Assembly: GCA_023299945.1 (NCBI GenBank)
Contig: JALZVZ010000322.1
Location: forward strand, 1 to 16,388
Direction of reading: 5' to 3'
Origin: Altererythrobacter sp.
GTDB lineage: Bacteria; Pseudomonadota; Alphaproteobacteria; Sphingomonadales; Sphingomonadaceae
DNA length: 16,388 nucleotides
Shown here piece by piece: positions 1 through 7,478 of this stretch. The first letter of the stretch is position 1. The number at the start of each line of letters is the position of its first letter. Under the pieces are notes generated by a model. The model saw only the letters and a program-made list of their open reading frames with translations. It searched no databases and had not been told where the DNA came from. The position numbers were made by a program, and so were the translations under genes.

Positions 1-485
1 TCGAGCATATCACCGGCGCGGGCTTGGCCTTCTTCGATGACGCGGTAATACCATCCGCAATTGTGCTGTTTGATGATGGCGGCGACCATGGCTTTACGGT
101 CAAAACGGTGCTCGATCTTCCAGCAAGGTTGGCGCGGTTGACTGATTTCTAGCAATGCGCTGCCTAGGCGGAACTGGTCACCTATGTGGACATCTGCCTC
201 GGTCATGCCGGAGACGACAAGGTTTTCTCCGAATGCGGGCGTGGTATTCAGCAATGCATGCCCGCCCAAATGATTGTCCCACCATGCGTAGTGATCATGG
301 GGGTAGTGATGCACGGCCATGTCCACGCCGCCATGGTTCTTTCGGTCGGCTTGTACGTCGCCCTCAATGCCAAGGCTGCGGATTGCGGCGAGGCCGTCTA
401 TTGGGGTTTTGACAAAGGCGCTCTGCTCATCGCCGCGAAAGACGCGCGCTTGGCCTGTGCAAATGGCTTGCACTTGGGCCTTCAC
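1..485 (-). CDS. MOSC domain protein, YiiM-like (3' end cut by window edge)
   Basis: The reading frame opens with GTG at 485 and runs off the left edge after 161 codons. It reads as a MOSC-domain protein of the YiiM type: HGG at residues 51-53 with a following H-rich stretch ([11 protein letters not shown], 59-69), FGENL at 85-89, IGDQFRLG near 101-108, and QPRQPCWK at 116-123. Cys121 in that last motif is the expected molybdenum-cofactor ligand. E. coli YiiM is known to reduce N-hydroxylated base analogues such as 6-N-hydroxylaminopurine with Moco; the same activity here is inference. Its GTG overlaps the TGA stop of rlmN by 4 nt (GTGA), so translational coupling to rlmN is likely and fixes the start. 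The C-terminal part is outside the window, so a C-terminal three-helix YiiM domain cannot be checked. Confidence 0.88.
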   Translation of the reverse strand, partial: MKAQVQAICTGQARVFRGDEQSAFVKTPIDGLAAIRSLGIEGDVQADRKNHGGVDMAVHHYPHDHYAWWDNHLGGHALLNTTPAFGENLVVSGMTEADVHIGDQFRLGSALLEISQPRQPCWKIEHRFDRKAMVAAIIKQHNCGWYYRVIEEGQARAGDML

Positions 486-1732
486 GCAGAAGCCTCTGCT
501 TCAGCCGCAGCCGCCTCGCGGTCTCGGTCTGCTCTGCTTTTCTTCTCCGCCGAAGTTTTCAGCTGCCCGCAGGCGGCATCAATATCGCGGCCTCTTGGCG
601 TGCGAACGGGCGCGCTGATCCCGCCTTCAAACACGATATTGGAAAAGCTAGCGATCCGGTCAGGTTCGGAGCATTCATAGGCGCTGCCGGGCCATGGATT
701 AAACGGGATCAAATTCACCTTGGCGGGCAGATCATATTGTTTGATCAGGCGGACCAGCTCGTGCGCATCTGCGTCGCTGTCGTTCTTACCTCTAAGCATC
801 ACATATTCAAACGTGATACGCCGCGAGTTGGATGCACCGGGATAATCTGCGCAAGCTTGCAGCAATTCCGCCAAGCCATATTTGCGATTGATCGGCACGA
901 TCTCGTCGCGCACTTCCTTATTTACCGCATGCAGTGACACGGCCAGATTGACGCCGATTTCCTCGCCGCAGCGCGCCATCATCGGGACAACGCCGCTGGT
1001 CGAAAGCGTAATCCGCCGCTTTGATAGAGCCAGCCCGTGGCCGTCCATCACCAGCGACAATGCATCGCGCACATTGTCGAAATTATAGAGCGGTTCGCCC
1101 ATGCCCATCATTACGATATTGGTAAGCAAACGGCCATCTGATGTGTAGTGGCCAGCATCCTCTGCTGCGTCCAAACCTTCCATTCGGCCTTTGGGCCATT
1201 CGCCCAAAGCATCGCGTGCCAGCATGACTTGGCCAACGATTTCGCCCGGGGTCAGATTGCGCACAAGCCGCATGGTGCCGGTTGCGCAAAAGGTGCAGTT
1301 TAAAGTGCAGCCGACCTGGCTGGAAACACACAGCGTCCCGCGATCGGCGTCGGGAATGAAGACCATTTCAAAATCATGGCCATCATCTGTCTGCAGCAGC
1401 CATTTACGCGTCCCATCAGTGCTATGCTGGGCCTCGATGATATTGGGGCGGCCAAGCACAAAGCGTTCCTCCATCCACGGGCGCATCGTTTTGGAAATAT
1501 CGGTCATGGCAGCAAATTCGCTTGCGCCGCGGTGATACAGCCAATGGAATATCTGCTTGGAGCGCAGCTTTGCCTGCTTCACGTCCAGCCCGGCGGCTTC
1601 CAACAGTTCGCGAATGCGTTCCTGAGGAAGGCCGACCAAATCGACGCGGCCATCGGCTCGCGGGGTTACATCGCGCGGAGTGGTAACCGGATCATCGTGT
1701 CCGGCGATGGGCATAAGGTTGGTGTCTGGCAT
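482..1732 (-). CDS. rlmN: Dual-specificity RNA methyltransferase RlmN (23S rRNA A2503 / tRNA A37)
   Basis: RlmN is a radical SAM enzyme that makes 2-methyladenosine at A2503 of 23S rRNA and at A37 of some tRNAs. The 416-residue product has the CxxxCxxC iron-sulfur motif at Cys142/146/149 (CTLNCTFC), the GMGEPL SAM-binding segment at 210-215, and STSGVVPMM at 244-252. The two cysteines used in the ping-pong methyl transfer are visible: Cys135, seven residues before the cluster as in E. coli, and Cys388 in [12 protein letters not shown], which receives the methyl group. The N-terminal accessory region ([14 protein letters not shown]) is intact. Residues 395-416 form a charged Ala/Glu-rich tail beyond the conserved end. 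The ATG at 1732 gives a sphingomonad-like N-terminus (MPxTNLMPI...), although no strong ribosome-binding site precedes it. It lies 48 nt downstream of the preceding secreted-protein gene and overlaps the MOSC gene by 4 nt, consistent with one transcript. Confidence 0.97.
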   Translation of the reverse strand: MPDTNLMPIAGHDDPVTTPRDVTPRADGRVDLVGLPQERIRELLEAAGLDVKQAKLRSKQIFHWLYHRGASEFAAMTDISKTMRPWMEERFVLGRPNIIEAQHSTDGTRKWLLQTDDGHDFEMVFIPDADRGTLCVSSQVGCTLNCTFCATGTMRLVRNLTPGEIVGQVMLARDALGEWPKGRMEGLDAAEDAGHYTSDGRLLTNIVMMGMGEPLYNFDNVRDALSLVMDGHGLALSKRRITLSTSGVVPMMARCGEEIGVNLAVSLHAVNKEVRDEIVPINRKYGLAELLQACADYPGASNSRRITFEYVMLRGKNDSDADAHELVRLIKQYDLPAKVNLIPFNPWPGSAYECSEPDRIASFSNIVFEGGISAPVRTPRGRDIDAACGQLKTSAEKKSRADRDREAAAAEAEASA

Positions 1733-1780
1733 AGCAGCGCCGCATATAGTGCAAGGTGCAGCTTGGCTAGCGGCTTTGAA

Positions 1781-2590
1781 TCAGTCAAGAAGGGCGCAGC
1801 TGGCGGCATAGCCTTCGTATGTGGTCTCGAACTGCTCTGCACTTTTGGCGACGCTGTGCATGATAGGCGTAACAAAGATCGATTTAATCTCCCGTGCTCC
1901 GGCTATTGCAGGGCACGTGACTTCAACGAATTTGCCTTCCGCATTTGCGAGCAGGAACATGCGGTCCATCACGTTCAAGGTTGCAATCAAATAGGTGTTA
2001 AGATCAACCGGCAAGGGCTCGGCTTTGGCTTCCAGCACGGCAGAAAGCTCTTCCATAATCTTAGCACATATAAGAACGCCTTCGAGGCCCGTATTGCTGG
2101 TCTGTAGACACGGCGTGGTCGCTCTGTCCAATTCGAGCGCCAATGATCCGAAGCTGGCCACGAAGGTCTGCTCAATTTTGGCTTTTGGGCACTTCTTTAC
2201 GTAGCGCATCAATCGTTCAGTAGAGGATTGGCCCAATGCAGCGAGCCCATCAGTGTCTTCAAAAAACTCTGCAAACCCAGCATAACGCTCAATTGCGCCG
2301 TGAACGACTTCGCAGCCGGCCAAATCTGGTTCTGCCCGAAGCAAATGTAGGCGGGCAATCTCGGCATCAATAGCCGTGAGATAAATCATTTTTATCGCGC
2401 GGTTATAGGGCGTGTCGTCAGGGTATTTTTCATCCAGGGACTTTTTGAAACCAGCGCAATTGGCAATCGAGGTATCGAAAGACAGAATATTCTTTGTCAT
2501 AATTTTGCAGCCGTCGAGAGCGCTTTGCGCGCCGCCAAGAACCACTTTTTCGCGGGTGGATAATTCCTGAGCTGCTGCGGGGGTGGTCAA
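1781..2590 (-). CDS. Secreted eight-cysteine protein of unknown function, possibly frameshifted at its 5' end
   Basis: I do not recognise the family. The open frame as it stands begins at a TTG (2590) and codes for 269 residues starting MTTPAAAQELSTREK. AAAQE looks like the end of a signal peptide, and the missing first half sits directly upstream in another frame (see the entry at 2588-2625), so the ancestral gene was probably 1781-2625. The mature part has eight cysteines (28, 45, 93, 134, 161, 175, 226, 265), an even number well spread along the chain, which fits a disulfide-bonded periplasmic protein. No membrane segment follows the leader and no catalytic motif is evident; much of it looks helical. 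It lies between an IalB-like secreted protein and rlmN on the same strand. If the TTG is really used the product would stay in the cytoplasm. The frame is real over its whole length; the function is open. Confidence 0.7.
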   Translation of the reverse strand: MTTPAAAQELSTREKVVLGGAQSALDGCKIMTKNILSFDTSIANCAGFKKSLDEKYPDDTPYNRAIKMIYLTAIDAEIARLHLLRAEPDLAGCEVVHGAIERYAGFAEFFEDTDGLAALGQSSTERLMRYVKKCPKAKIEQTFVASFGSLALELDRATTPCLQTSNTGLEGVLICAKIMEELSAVLEAKAEPLPVDLNTYLIATLNVMDRMFLLANAEGKFVEVTCPAIAGAREIKSIFVTPIMHSVAKSAEQFETTYEGYAASCALLD

Positions 2591-2625
2591 AAAAGACTGG
2601 CGATTGCAATAAAAAGAATTCGCAT
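2588..2625 (-). other. Detached signal-peptide start and T6 tract (apparent -1 frameshift)
   Basis: An ATG at 2625 opens a short frame reading MRILFIAIASLF and then a TGA stop. The stop arises at a run of six T on the minus strand (plus-strand A6 at 2589-2594). With seven T, or with a -1 slip in this run, the frame continues as LTTPAAAQELS, giving a textbook signal peptide with cleavage after AAA. The two halves match so well that they were almost surely one gene. The cause may be a sequencing error, a true inactivating indel, phase variation in the homopolymer, or slippage during transcription or translation. No strong ribosome-binding site is seen before the ATG. Confidence 0.75.
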
Positions 2626-2706
2626 GTCAGACGGTCACGTGCCGGAGTTATCACTCAGCTGGCTAGTAAGGCTTTGACCGCCAGCCTTGTACATTCTCGA
2701 CAAACT

Positions 2707-3210
2707 CTAACCCTTCGCGCATCCAAGCGTCGCTGCATCCATCGCTGTGGCAGAACCGGCAAGTTTATACGTGTTGGAAAAGCGCCGTCCTCTGCTGTCA
2801 GTGGCTTTCACTACCATCTGTTTGGCCGAGCGCATGGCGGCCACAATCTGCGCATCCATCCGCTTATCCTTGGCCCACGCATCGCCGCCGCTGCCGGTTA
2901 GTGTGAATGATTTGTCGCCCATCGTCAGCGTGATCGCTTTGCCGGATGAGACATTGCGCGAAAGGCGAAGATGCAGCTGTCCGCGTATTTTGCGAGCAGG
3001 CCAAGTGGCGACAGAGGCAAAGGGCGCATGATCACGCTGGCGGGTTGAGGGCGCAGCTTGTGCAATGGCATAGCAGCGCGGGATGCCATCATCGCGAAAC
3101 GCGCCCCAATCATTATAAATGCCGAGGTGATCCTTTGCCGAAGCAGGCACAGCAAGCGTTGCCGCCGCGACCGCAAAAAAGGTTCCAGCAAAAGCTGCGC
3201 GTTTTATCAT
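2707..3210 (-). CDS. Invasion-associated locus B (IalB)-like secreted protein
   Basis: This 167-residue protein starts with a clear Sec signal peptide (KR at 3-4, hydrophobic core to about 20, cleavage predicted at ASA/KD, residue 25). The mature part begins with the IYNDWGAFRDD segment followed by PRCYAIAQ (Cys46), then a beta-rich stretch (ITLTMGDKSFTLTG) and GGDAWAKDKRMDAQIVAAMR, and ends near Cys164; Cys46 and Cys164 could form a disulfide. This pattern matches what sphingomonad genomes call invasion-associated locus B family protein, by resemblance only. The name derives from Bartonella IalB; in free-living relatives the role is unknown, so no virulence function should be read into it. 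Its start lies 27 nt downstream of the lytic transglycosylase stop, so the two are probably co-transcribed. Confidence in the CDS is high and in the family moderate. Confidence 0.85.
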   Translation of the reverse strand: MIKRAAFAGTFFAVAAATLAVPASAKDHLGIYNDWGAFRDDGIPRCYAIAQAAPSTRQRDHAPFASVATWPARKIRGQLHLRLSRNVSSGKAITLTMGDKSFTLTGSGGDAWAKDKRMDAQIVAAMRSAKQMVVKATDSRGRRFSNTYKLAGSATAMDAATLGCAKG

Positions 3211-3237
3211 TACGATGCCTAAACCCCGCAGACCCGT

Positions 3238-5226
3238 TTAACGCAGGAATGCAGAGGCCGTGCGCGGCCCACCAAAGCGAGCATTCTCAGGATAGAGATG
3301 CTCGTAAACGGCGGCATTTTCGATCACGCGGCCAACATAATTCTTGGTCTCGTAAATCGGAATGCGTTCAATCCAAGTCACCCAATCCATGCCGCCTTTG
3401 CGCGGATCACCATTGCGGCGCAGCCATTTGTTTACATTGCCCGGGCCCGCATTATAGGCCGCGATGGCGAGCGGGTACGAACCGCCATAATAATCCAGCA
3501 TGCGCGCGAAATAGCCATCACCCAGACGGATATTGTAGCTGGGGCTGTCGATCAGATTGGCGCGCAAATAGCTCATGCCAAGCTTGCCAGCTTGCTCGCG
3601 TGCAGTACCCGGCATTAGCTGCATCAGACCGCGTGCACCAGCATGGCTGATTGCGTTCTGCGCAAACTGACTTTCTTGGCGGGCGATGGCGTGAACCATG
3701 GTCCAATTGCTACCCGCGGGCACTTGCAACGTTGGGTGACCAATAGGGGTAAAACCGCCAAACCCATCAGCCTGTGCAGCATCTGAAAGATTGACCGCCA
3801 AATCGCGGCGTCCTGTTTGCAAAGCCAGATCAGCGACCATCAAATGATCGCCCAAAGTTTCGGCATCTTGCGCAATGGCGCGGTAGAATTGAATACCCGT
3901 GCGCCACGGTGCACCTTGTGCGACATGACGCACAGCCTTGGTCAAGGGGCGCGCATCAAAGGCCGCGCGTTCCTCAGGTGAAATCGCAGTCGCGGCGCGC
4001 GCATCCAAGGCAGGCAGCGGCCGGCCCAATTTTTCCAATGCAAGCATGCCGTAGAAACGGTCAGGGTAGCTTGCTGCCATTTCCCAATATTGCTGAGCCT
4101 GAGTAAGATCGCCAGAACGTTGGCTGGCGAGGCCTGCCCAATAAAAGCCTTTGGAACGGGTTTGCGGCGTGCGTGCTGCTGCGCCGTAACGATAGAATAG
4201 CGGAGCTGCCGTGCGGCCATCGCCGAGGCTCCACAGAGCCTTGGTTCCGCCCAGCCACATCAGCGAGGTGTAATCGTCGCGCAGCTTAAACGCGCCTTTG
4301 CTTACGTCTGTATTGGCAGGGAAAAGATCATCGACACTGCCTGCAATTTGCGCAGCCTGACGCGATCCGCCGCCCTTTGCGACCCGCAGCATTTCGCCAA
4401 TCATGACCTCTGGATCATGGGCGGGGCGATTAAAGCGCGGACGCGTTGAAAGCAGATTGATCGCACGCGATAATTGCTTGCTGGTGCGGTAATAGCGCGC
4501 CAGATTATAGACATAGCCCGGATCATTCAGCGCGCCGTTGGGCACCTGCAGACCGGCGGCGCTCGGCGTTGACCCGCGCAGTAAAGCAAGTCGCGCCATA
4601 TAAAGAGCCTGCTGCGATGCGGGGACATTGATCATATGCCGCGATGCACCGGCTGCATTGCGCTGCCATAGTAACGCATCCATCCGAGCGGAGTGATCAT
4701 CAGAGGAGAACTGCGGGCCGTAAAGGCCAAGAATATAGGTTTCAGATGATGGGCTCATCGCGCCGCCGCGCCACGCATCGCGCGCCACTTGTGATGCCTC
4801 GGGCCGTCCAACTGATTGCAACGACAAAGCATAGCGCGCTTTGCCCGAATTGGTGACAGGCGGCATTCGGTCAAAATAGGCAACCAAAGTCTCAGCGCCC
4901 GGCGCGGACTTATCCAGAGAATTTTCTGCCCGTGTCCGCAAAAGGGATTCGCGTGGGAAATCAGGATAGGTCAGCACAAAGCCGGCATAGGCATCAAAGC
5001 CTGCGGTGCGTGTGTTGGTTAGCTCGCCCCAACGCGAAATGGCCTGCGCGATGCCGGTTGGCTGCCGCGCAACCAAATTGCTACGCGCTTGATCCCACCT
5101 TTGTGCTGTCTGCGAAGCATCAGAGCCTTGCGCAGAACATGCGGTGGAAATCAGTGTGGCTGACAGCGCCATAGTGATCGCTGCGACGGGGATGAGAGGT
5201 CGGTTAATGTTTAGCATGCTGGACAT
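3238..5226 (-). CDS. Soluble lytic murein transglycosylase (Slt70-like)
   Basis: This enzyme cleaves the MurNAc-GlcNAc bond of peptidoglycan to give 1,6-anhydro products in the periplasm. From the ATG at 5226 the product is 662 residues (the frame is open 13 codons further, to a TTG at 5265). A signal sequence is followed by a long helical region of about 450 residues that resembles the superhelical U and L domains of Slt70. A C-terminal SLT domain carries the catalytic glutamate in ARQESQF (residue 518), then GLMQLMPGTA (533-542), AYNAGPGNV (590-598) and IPIYETKNYVGRV (622-634). The leader ends LISTACSAQ: the cysteine is not in a good lipobox because -3 is Ser, so a soluble periplasmic form cleaved at CSA/QG is as likely as a lipoprotein. 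The gene is divergent from dapA and probably leads the minus-strand block. Confidence 0.93.
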   Translation of the reverse strand: MSSMLNINRPLIPVAAITMALSATLISTACSAQGSDASQTAQRWDQARSNLVARQPTGIAQAISRWGELTNTRTAGFDAYAGFVLTYPDFPRESLLRTRAENSLDKSAPGAETLVAYFDRMPPVTNSGKARYALSLQSVGRPEASQVARDAWRGGAMSPSSETYILGLYGPQFSSDDHSARMDALLWQRNAAGASRHMINVPASQQALYMARLALLRGSTPSAAGLQVPNGALNDPGYVYNLARYYRTSKQLSRAINLLSTRPRFNRPAHDPEVMIGEMLRVAKGGGSRQAAQIAGSVDDLFPANTDVSKGAFKLRDDYTSLMWLGGTKALWSLGDGRTAAPLFYRYGAAARTPQTRSKGFYWAGLASQRSGDLTQAQQYWEMAASYPDRFYGMLALEKLGRPLPALDARAATAISPEERAAFDARPLTKAVRHVAQGAPWRTGIQFYRAIAQDAETLGDHLMVADLALQTGRRDLAVNLSDAAQADGFGGFTPIGHPTLQVPAGSNWTMVHAIARQESQFAQNAISHAGARGLMQLMPGTAREQAGKLGMSYLRANLIDSPSYNIRLGDGYFARMLDYYGGSYPLAIAAYNAGPGNVNKWLRRNGDPRKGGMDWVTWIERIPIYETKNYVGRVIENAAVYEHLYPENARFGGPRTASAFLR

Positions 5227-5330
5227 TATAGTGTTCGGTTCCTTAGTAGGCGCTGAACTAATCAATGCCCCCTATCGAATTAGGATTTGTTTTACCACAA
5301 TCTCTAGGGGCCAAATAAGGCTTATCCGCA
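5227..5330. promoter_or_regulatory. Divergent intergenic region between slt-like gene and dapA
   Basis: These 104 bases separate two divergent start codons and must hold promoters for both directions unless transcription comes from farther off. The region is more AT-rich than the flanking genes. I see no pair of -35 and -10 boxes good enough to name on either strand, and no clear operator palindrome. Confidence 0.5.
5239..5244 (-). promoter_or_regulatory. Ribosome-binding site favouring the ATG at 5226 for the slt-like gene
   Basis: The minus strand reads AAGGAA here, 12-13 nt before the ATG at 5226, a slightly long spacing. The upstream TTG at 5265 has only an AGGGGG two bases away, too close to act as its own Shine-Dalgarno, and would add 13 polar residues ahead of the signal sequence. 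This supports 5226 over 5265; a further in-frame ATG at 5217 cannot be excluded. Confidence 0.5.
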
Positions 5331-6212
5331 ATGTTTAATGGCTCCATTCCCGCTCTAGTGACTCCTTTTCGCGATGGGTCGTTGGATGAGGCCGCTTTTC
5401 GCAAGCTGGTCGATTGGCAAATCGAGCAAGGCAGCGCGGCTCTTGTGCCATGCGGGACCACGGGCGAGACCTCTACGCTGTCCAATGCAGAGCATCACCG
5501 TGTTGTTGAAATTTGTATTGAGCAAGCCAGCGGGCGCGTGCCAATTATCGCCGGTTGCGGCTCCAATGATACGCAGAACGCCCTGCTGCATATGAACTTT
5601 TCCAAGAAAGCAGGCGCAGCAGCAGGCCTGTGTGTTGCGCCTTATTATAACCGGCCCAGCCAAGCGGGCCTGATTGCGCATTTCAGCTATTTGGCTGAAA
5701 ACTGCAATTTACCCATCGTACTTTATAATGTGCCGGGACGAACGGTAACCGATCTAAAGCCGGAAACCACGATTGAACTGGCCAACAAATTTCCTGAGCA
5801 AATTATCGCAATCAAAGATGCCAGCGAGGATCTGTCACGAGTCGCTGATCACCGCATGGGTATCTCCAAGGAATTTTGCCAGCTTTCCGGCAATGATGAG
5901 CTGGCGCTGCCGTTCAATGCGGCGGGCGGCAAGGGCTGCATTTCGGTAACAGCGAATGTTGCACCGGCTCTATGTGCTGAATTTCAGGCGGCCTGTGCGG
6001 CCAATGATCTGGTTGAAGCGCGGAGGCTCAATGATCTGCTCTACCCGCTGCATTATGCGATGTTCTCAGACAGCTCTCCCGGCCCAGTAAAATATGCGCT
6101 TTCGCGTGTGCATGATTGGATCGAGCCGGGTGTGCGTCTGCCTCTGTGCAAGCCAAGCGATGCCTCGCGCAAAGCGGTTGATGCGGCGCTAGAACACGCA
6201 GGGCTTGTGTAA
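5331..6212 (+). CDS. dapA: 4-hydroxy-tetrahydrodipicolinate synthase DapA
   Basis: DapA condenses pyruvate with L-aspartate semialdehyde, the first committed step of the diaminopimelate/lysine pathway that feeds peptidoglycan cross-links. The 293-residue length is typical. Key residues are in place: the Schiff-base lysine Lys162 in AIKDAS, the catalytic tyrosine Tyr132 in LYNVPGRT with Arg137 nearby, the GTTGE motif at 42-46 supplying the catalytic threonines, and YYNRP at 105-109, whose Tyr106 corresponds to the tyrosine that reaches into the neighbouring subunit. The ATG at 5331 is preceded by AAGG about 10 nt upstream. smpB starts 5 nt after its stop, so the two share a transcript. A cytosolic tetramer with feedback by lysine is the family norm; lysine sensitivity cannot be judged here. 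Confidence 0.98.
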   Translation: MFNGSIPALVTPFRDGSLDEAAFRKLVDWQIEQGSAALVPCGTTGETSTLSNAEHHRVVEICIEQASGRVPIIAGCGSNDTQNALLHMNFSKKAGAAAGLCVAPYYNRPSQAGLIAHFSYLAENCNLPIVLYNVPGRTVTDLKPETTIELANKFPEQIIAIKDASEDLSRVADHRMGISKEFCQLSGNDELALPFNAAGGKGCISVTANVAPALCAEFQAACAANDLVEARRLNDLLYPLHYAMFSDSSPGPVKYALSRVHDWIEPGVRLPLCKPSDASRKAVDAALEHAGLV

Positions 6213-6217
6213 AAGCA

Positions 6218-6700
6218 ATGGCGCGCCCCAAACCTGAAACCTTTGACAAGCAAAAGACCGTCGCGGAAAATCGCCGTGCGCGGTATGATTATGCGATTGA
6301 GGATAAGTTTGAAGCAGGCCTCGTTCTCCAAGGCACAGAGGTAAAAGCTTTGCGCGCTGGCCATGCGACGATCGCGGAAAGCTACGCCGAAATCCGCGAT
6401 GGTCAGGTGTGGCTCGTGAATGCCAATATTCCAGAGTTCAGCCACGGCAACCGCAACAATCACGAACCCAAGCGTCCGCGCAAACTGCTGCTCAACACGC
6501 GCGAGGTGAACAAAATGTTCGGCGCTGTGGAGCGCAAGGGCATGACGATGGTGCCGCTGTCAGTGTATTTTAACAAAACTGGCCGCGCAAAGGTTGAGCT
6601 GGCCTTGGCCAAGGGTAAGCAAGCCCATGATAAGCGCCAAACGGCCAAGGATCGCGATTGGAAACGCGACAAGGCGCGGGTGCTGCGCGAGCAGGGCTAA
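6218..6700 (+). CDS. smpB: SsrA-binding protein SmpB
   Basis: SmpB binds tmRNA and delivers it to ribosomes stalled on broken mRNAs, where its C-terminal tail probes the empty mRNA channel. The 160-residue product shows the core motifs: [11 protein letters not shown] near 20-30, [23 protein letters not shown] at about 37-59, the [25 protein letters not shown] region at about 69-93, and the basic tail [22 protein letters not shown], including the DKR-x-x-x-K-x-RDW pattern. It follows dapA by 5 nt. The tmRNA gene ssrA is not in the window. Confidence 0.98.
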   Translation: MARPKPETFDKQKTVAENRRARYDYAIEDKFEAGLVLQGTEVKALRAGHATIAESYAEIRDGQVWLVNANIPEFSHGNRNNHEPKRPRKLLLNTREVNKMFGAVERKGMTMVPLSVYFNKTGRAKVELALAKGKQAHDKRQTAKDRDWKRDKARVLREQG

Positions 6701-6809
6701 GGGCTTTCTAGGATCTGCCAATTCGCATGCACAAATGCGTGAAAGAATAAAGCGCGATTCACCCCTTGGTCATCGCTGCTGCGCTACCCATATCCACAAT
6801 AGTGAACAG

Positions 6810-6832
6810 CCTGCCGAAAAGGCGCAGGTTTT
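6810..6832 (+). terminator. Possible Rho-independent terminator after smpB
   Basis: CCT-GCC (6810-6815) can pair with GGC and AGG (6821-6823, 6826-6828) around a GAAAA loop, with a two-base bulge; a register using CCTGC/GCAGG is also possible. TTTT follows at 6829-6832. The stem is short and the T run minimal, so it may only be partial. The remaining bases from 6701 to 6908 show no gene; a 5-bp dyad CGCAT/ATGCG lies at 6724-6739. Confidence 0.35.
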
Positions 6833-6908
6833 GCCCGTGTTTGGCTTGCGAAAAGCATCCGGCACGCGCAAAGCCTGACGGGTACAAATTGAGCGATAAA
6901 CCACTACA

Positions 6909-7478
6909 ATGGCAAAAGCAGATGCATTTCGGTTCAAGATGCCCAAGCGCGAAGAGCTTGCGGGCAACAAATATCTTGCGCCGATTGCACACCGTTTTTT
7001 GAACCCAGAGCTGTGGCGTTTCACCCGCCGCTCTGTGCCGCGCGGCGTTGCGTTGGGATTGTTCTGCGGTTTTATTATCCCTCTGGGTCAGATATTTTTG
7101 GCGGCGTTTTTGGCCCTGCCAGCTCGGGCCAATGTGCCCTTGGCTGCGGCCGTTACCTTTGTCACCAATCCCTTCACCTTCCCGTTTTGGGTCGTAGTAG
7201 CCAATTGGGTCGGAGCGACGGTGCTCAATATTGATGCAGAGATAGGCGGCATAGCCAATGAAGAGCTGGCAAGTGGGCGCTGGTTTTGGCTGATTGAATT
7301 GTTTGAAGCAGCTGGTGTGACAGTCTTTGGGTTTGGCGTGTTGGCGGTCGTTGGCTCGGCAATGGGCTATCTTTTGTCCGGCTGGATCTGGCGCTTTATG
7401 GTTGGGCGGCGGCGCAAGCGCCGGCTTAACCGCATGGAAGCACGGCTGGATGAACGGCTGGAGACAGGCCAAAGATGA
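6909..7478 (+). CDS. DUF2062 family inner-membrane protein
   Basis: A 189-residue protein with a short basic N-terminus, then the DUF2062 signature: RRSVPRGVALGLFCGFIIPLGQ (about 40-61), followed by RANVPLAAAVTFVTNPFTFPFW (about 73-94), where the TNPFT segment is strongly conserved. Three to four hydrophobic segments are visible (about 46-70, 75-108, 128-160), and the end is highly basic and probably cytosolic (RRRKRRLNRMEARLDERL). The biochemical role of DUF2062 is not established. Its TGA overlaps the ATG of cckA by 4 nt (ATGA), so the two are translated together. The ATG at 6909 has no good Shine-Dalgarno, but it fits the start of the conserved region. Confidence 0.9.
   Translation: MAKADAFRFKMPKREELAGNKYLAPIAHRFLNPELWRFTRRSVPRGVALGLFCGFIIPLGQIFLAAFLALPARANVPLAAAVTFVTNPFTFPFWVVVANWVGATVLNIDAEIGGIANEELASGRWFWLIELFEAAGVTVFGFGVLAVVGSAMGYLLSGWIWRFMVGRRRKRRLNRMEARLDERLETGQR

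Noticed and set aside
1376..2107. 243-codon open frame on the plus strand over rlmN and the eight-cysteine gene
   Set aside because: It crosses two minus-strand genes and their spacer, with no ribosome-binding site or recognisable domain.
2659..2694. CTGGC/GCCAG inverted repeat between the IalB-like gene and the eight-cysteine gene
   Set aside because: Only five pairs around a 26-base loop with no T run; within what chance would give.
2946..3650. 234-codon open frame on the plus strand over the IalB-like and slt-like genes
   Set aside because: Its product is dominated by Arg, His, Cys and Gln and it runs across two real genes; a shadow frame.
3238..5265. TTG at 5265 as the start of the slt-like gene
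   Set aside because: No usable ribosome-binding site and a polar extension before the signal sequence; the ATG at 5226 has AAGGAA upstream.
6759..7472. 237-codon open frame on the minus strand opposite the DUF2062 gene
   Set aside because: It lies antisense to a recognisable DUF2062 protein, and its product is rich in Pro, His, Gln and Cys with no family motif; a shadow frame.
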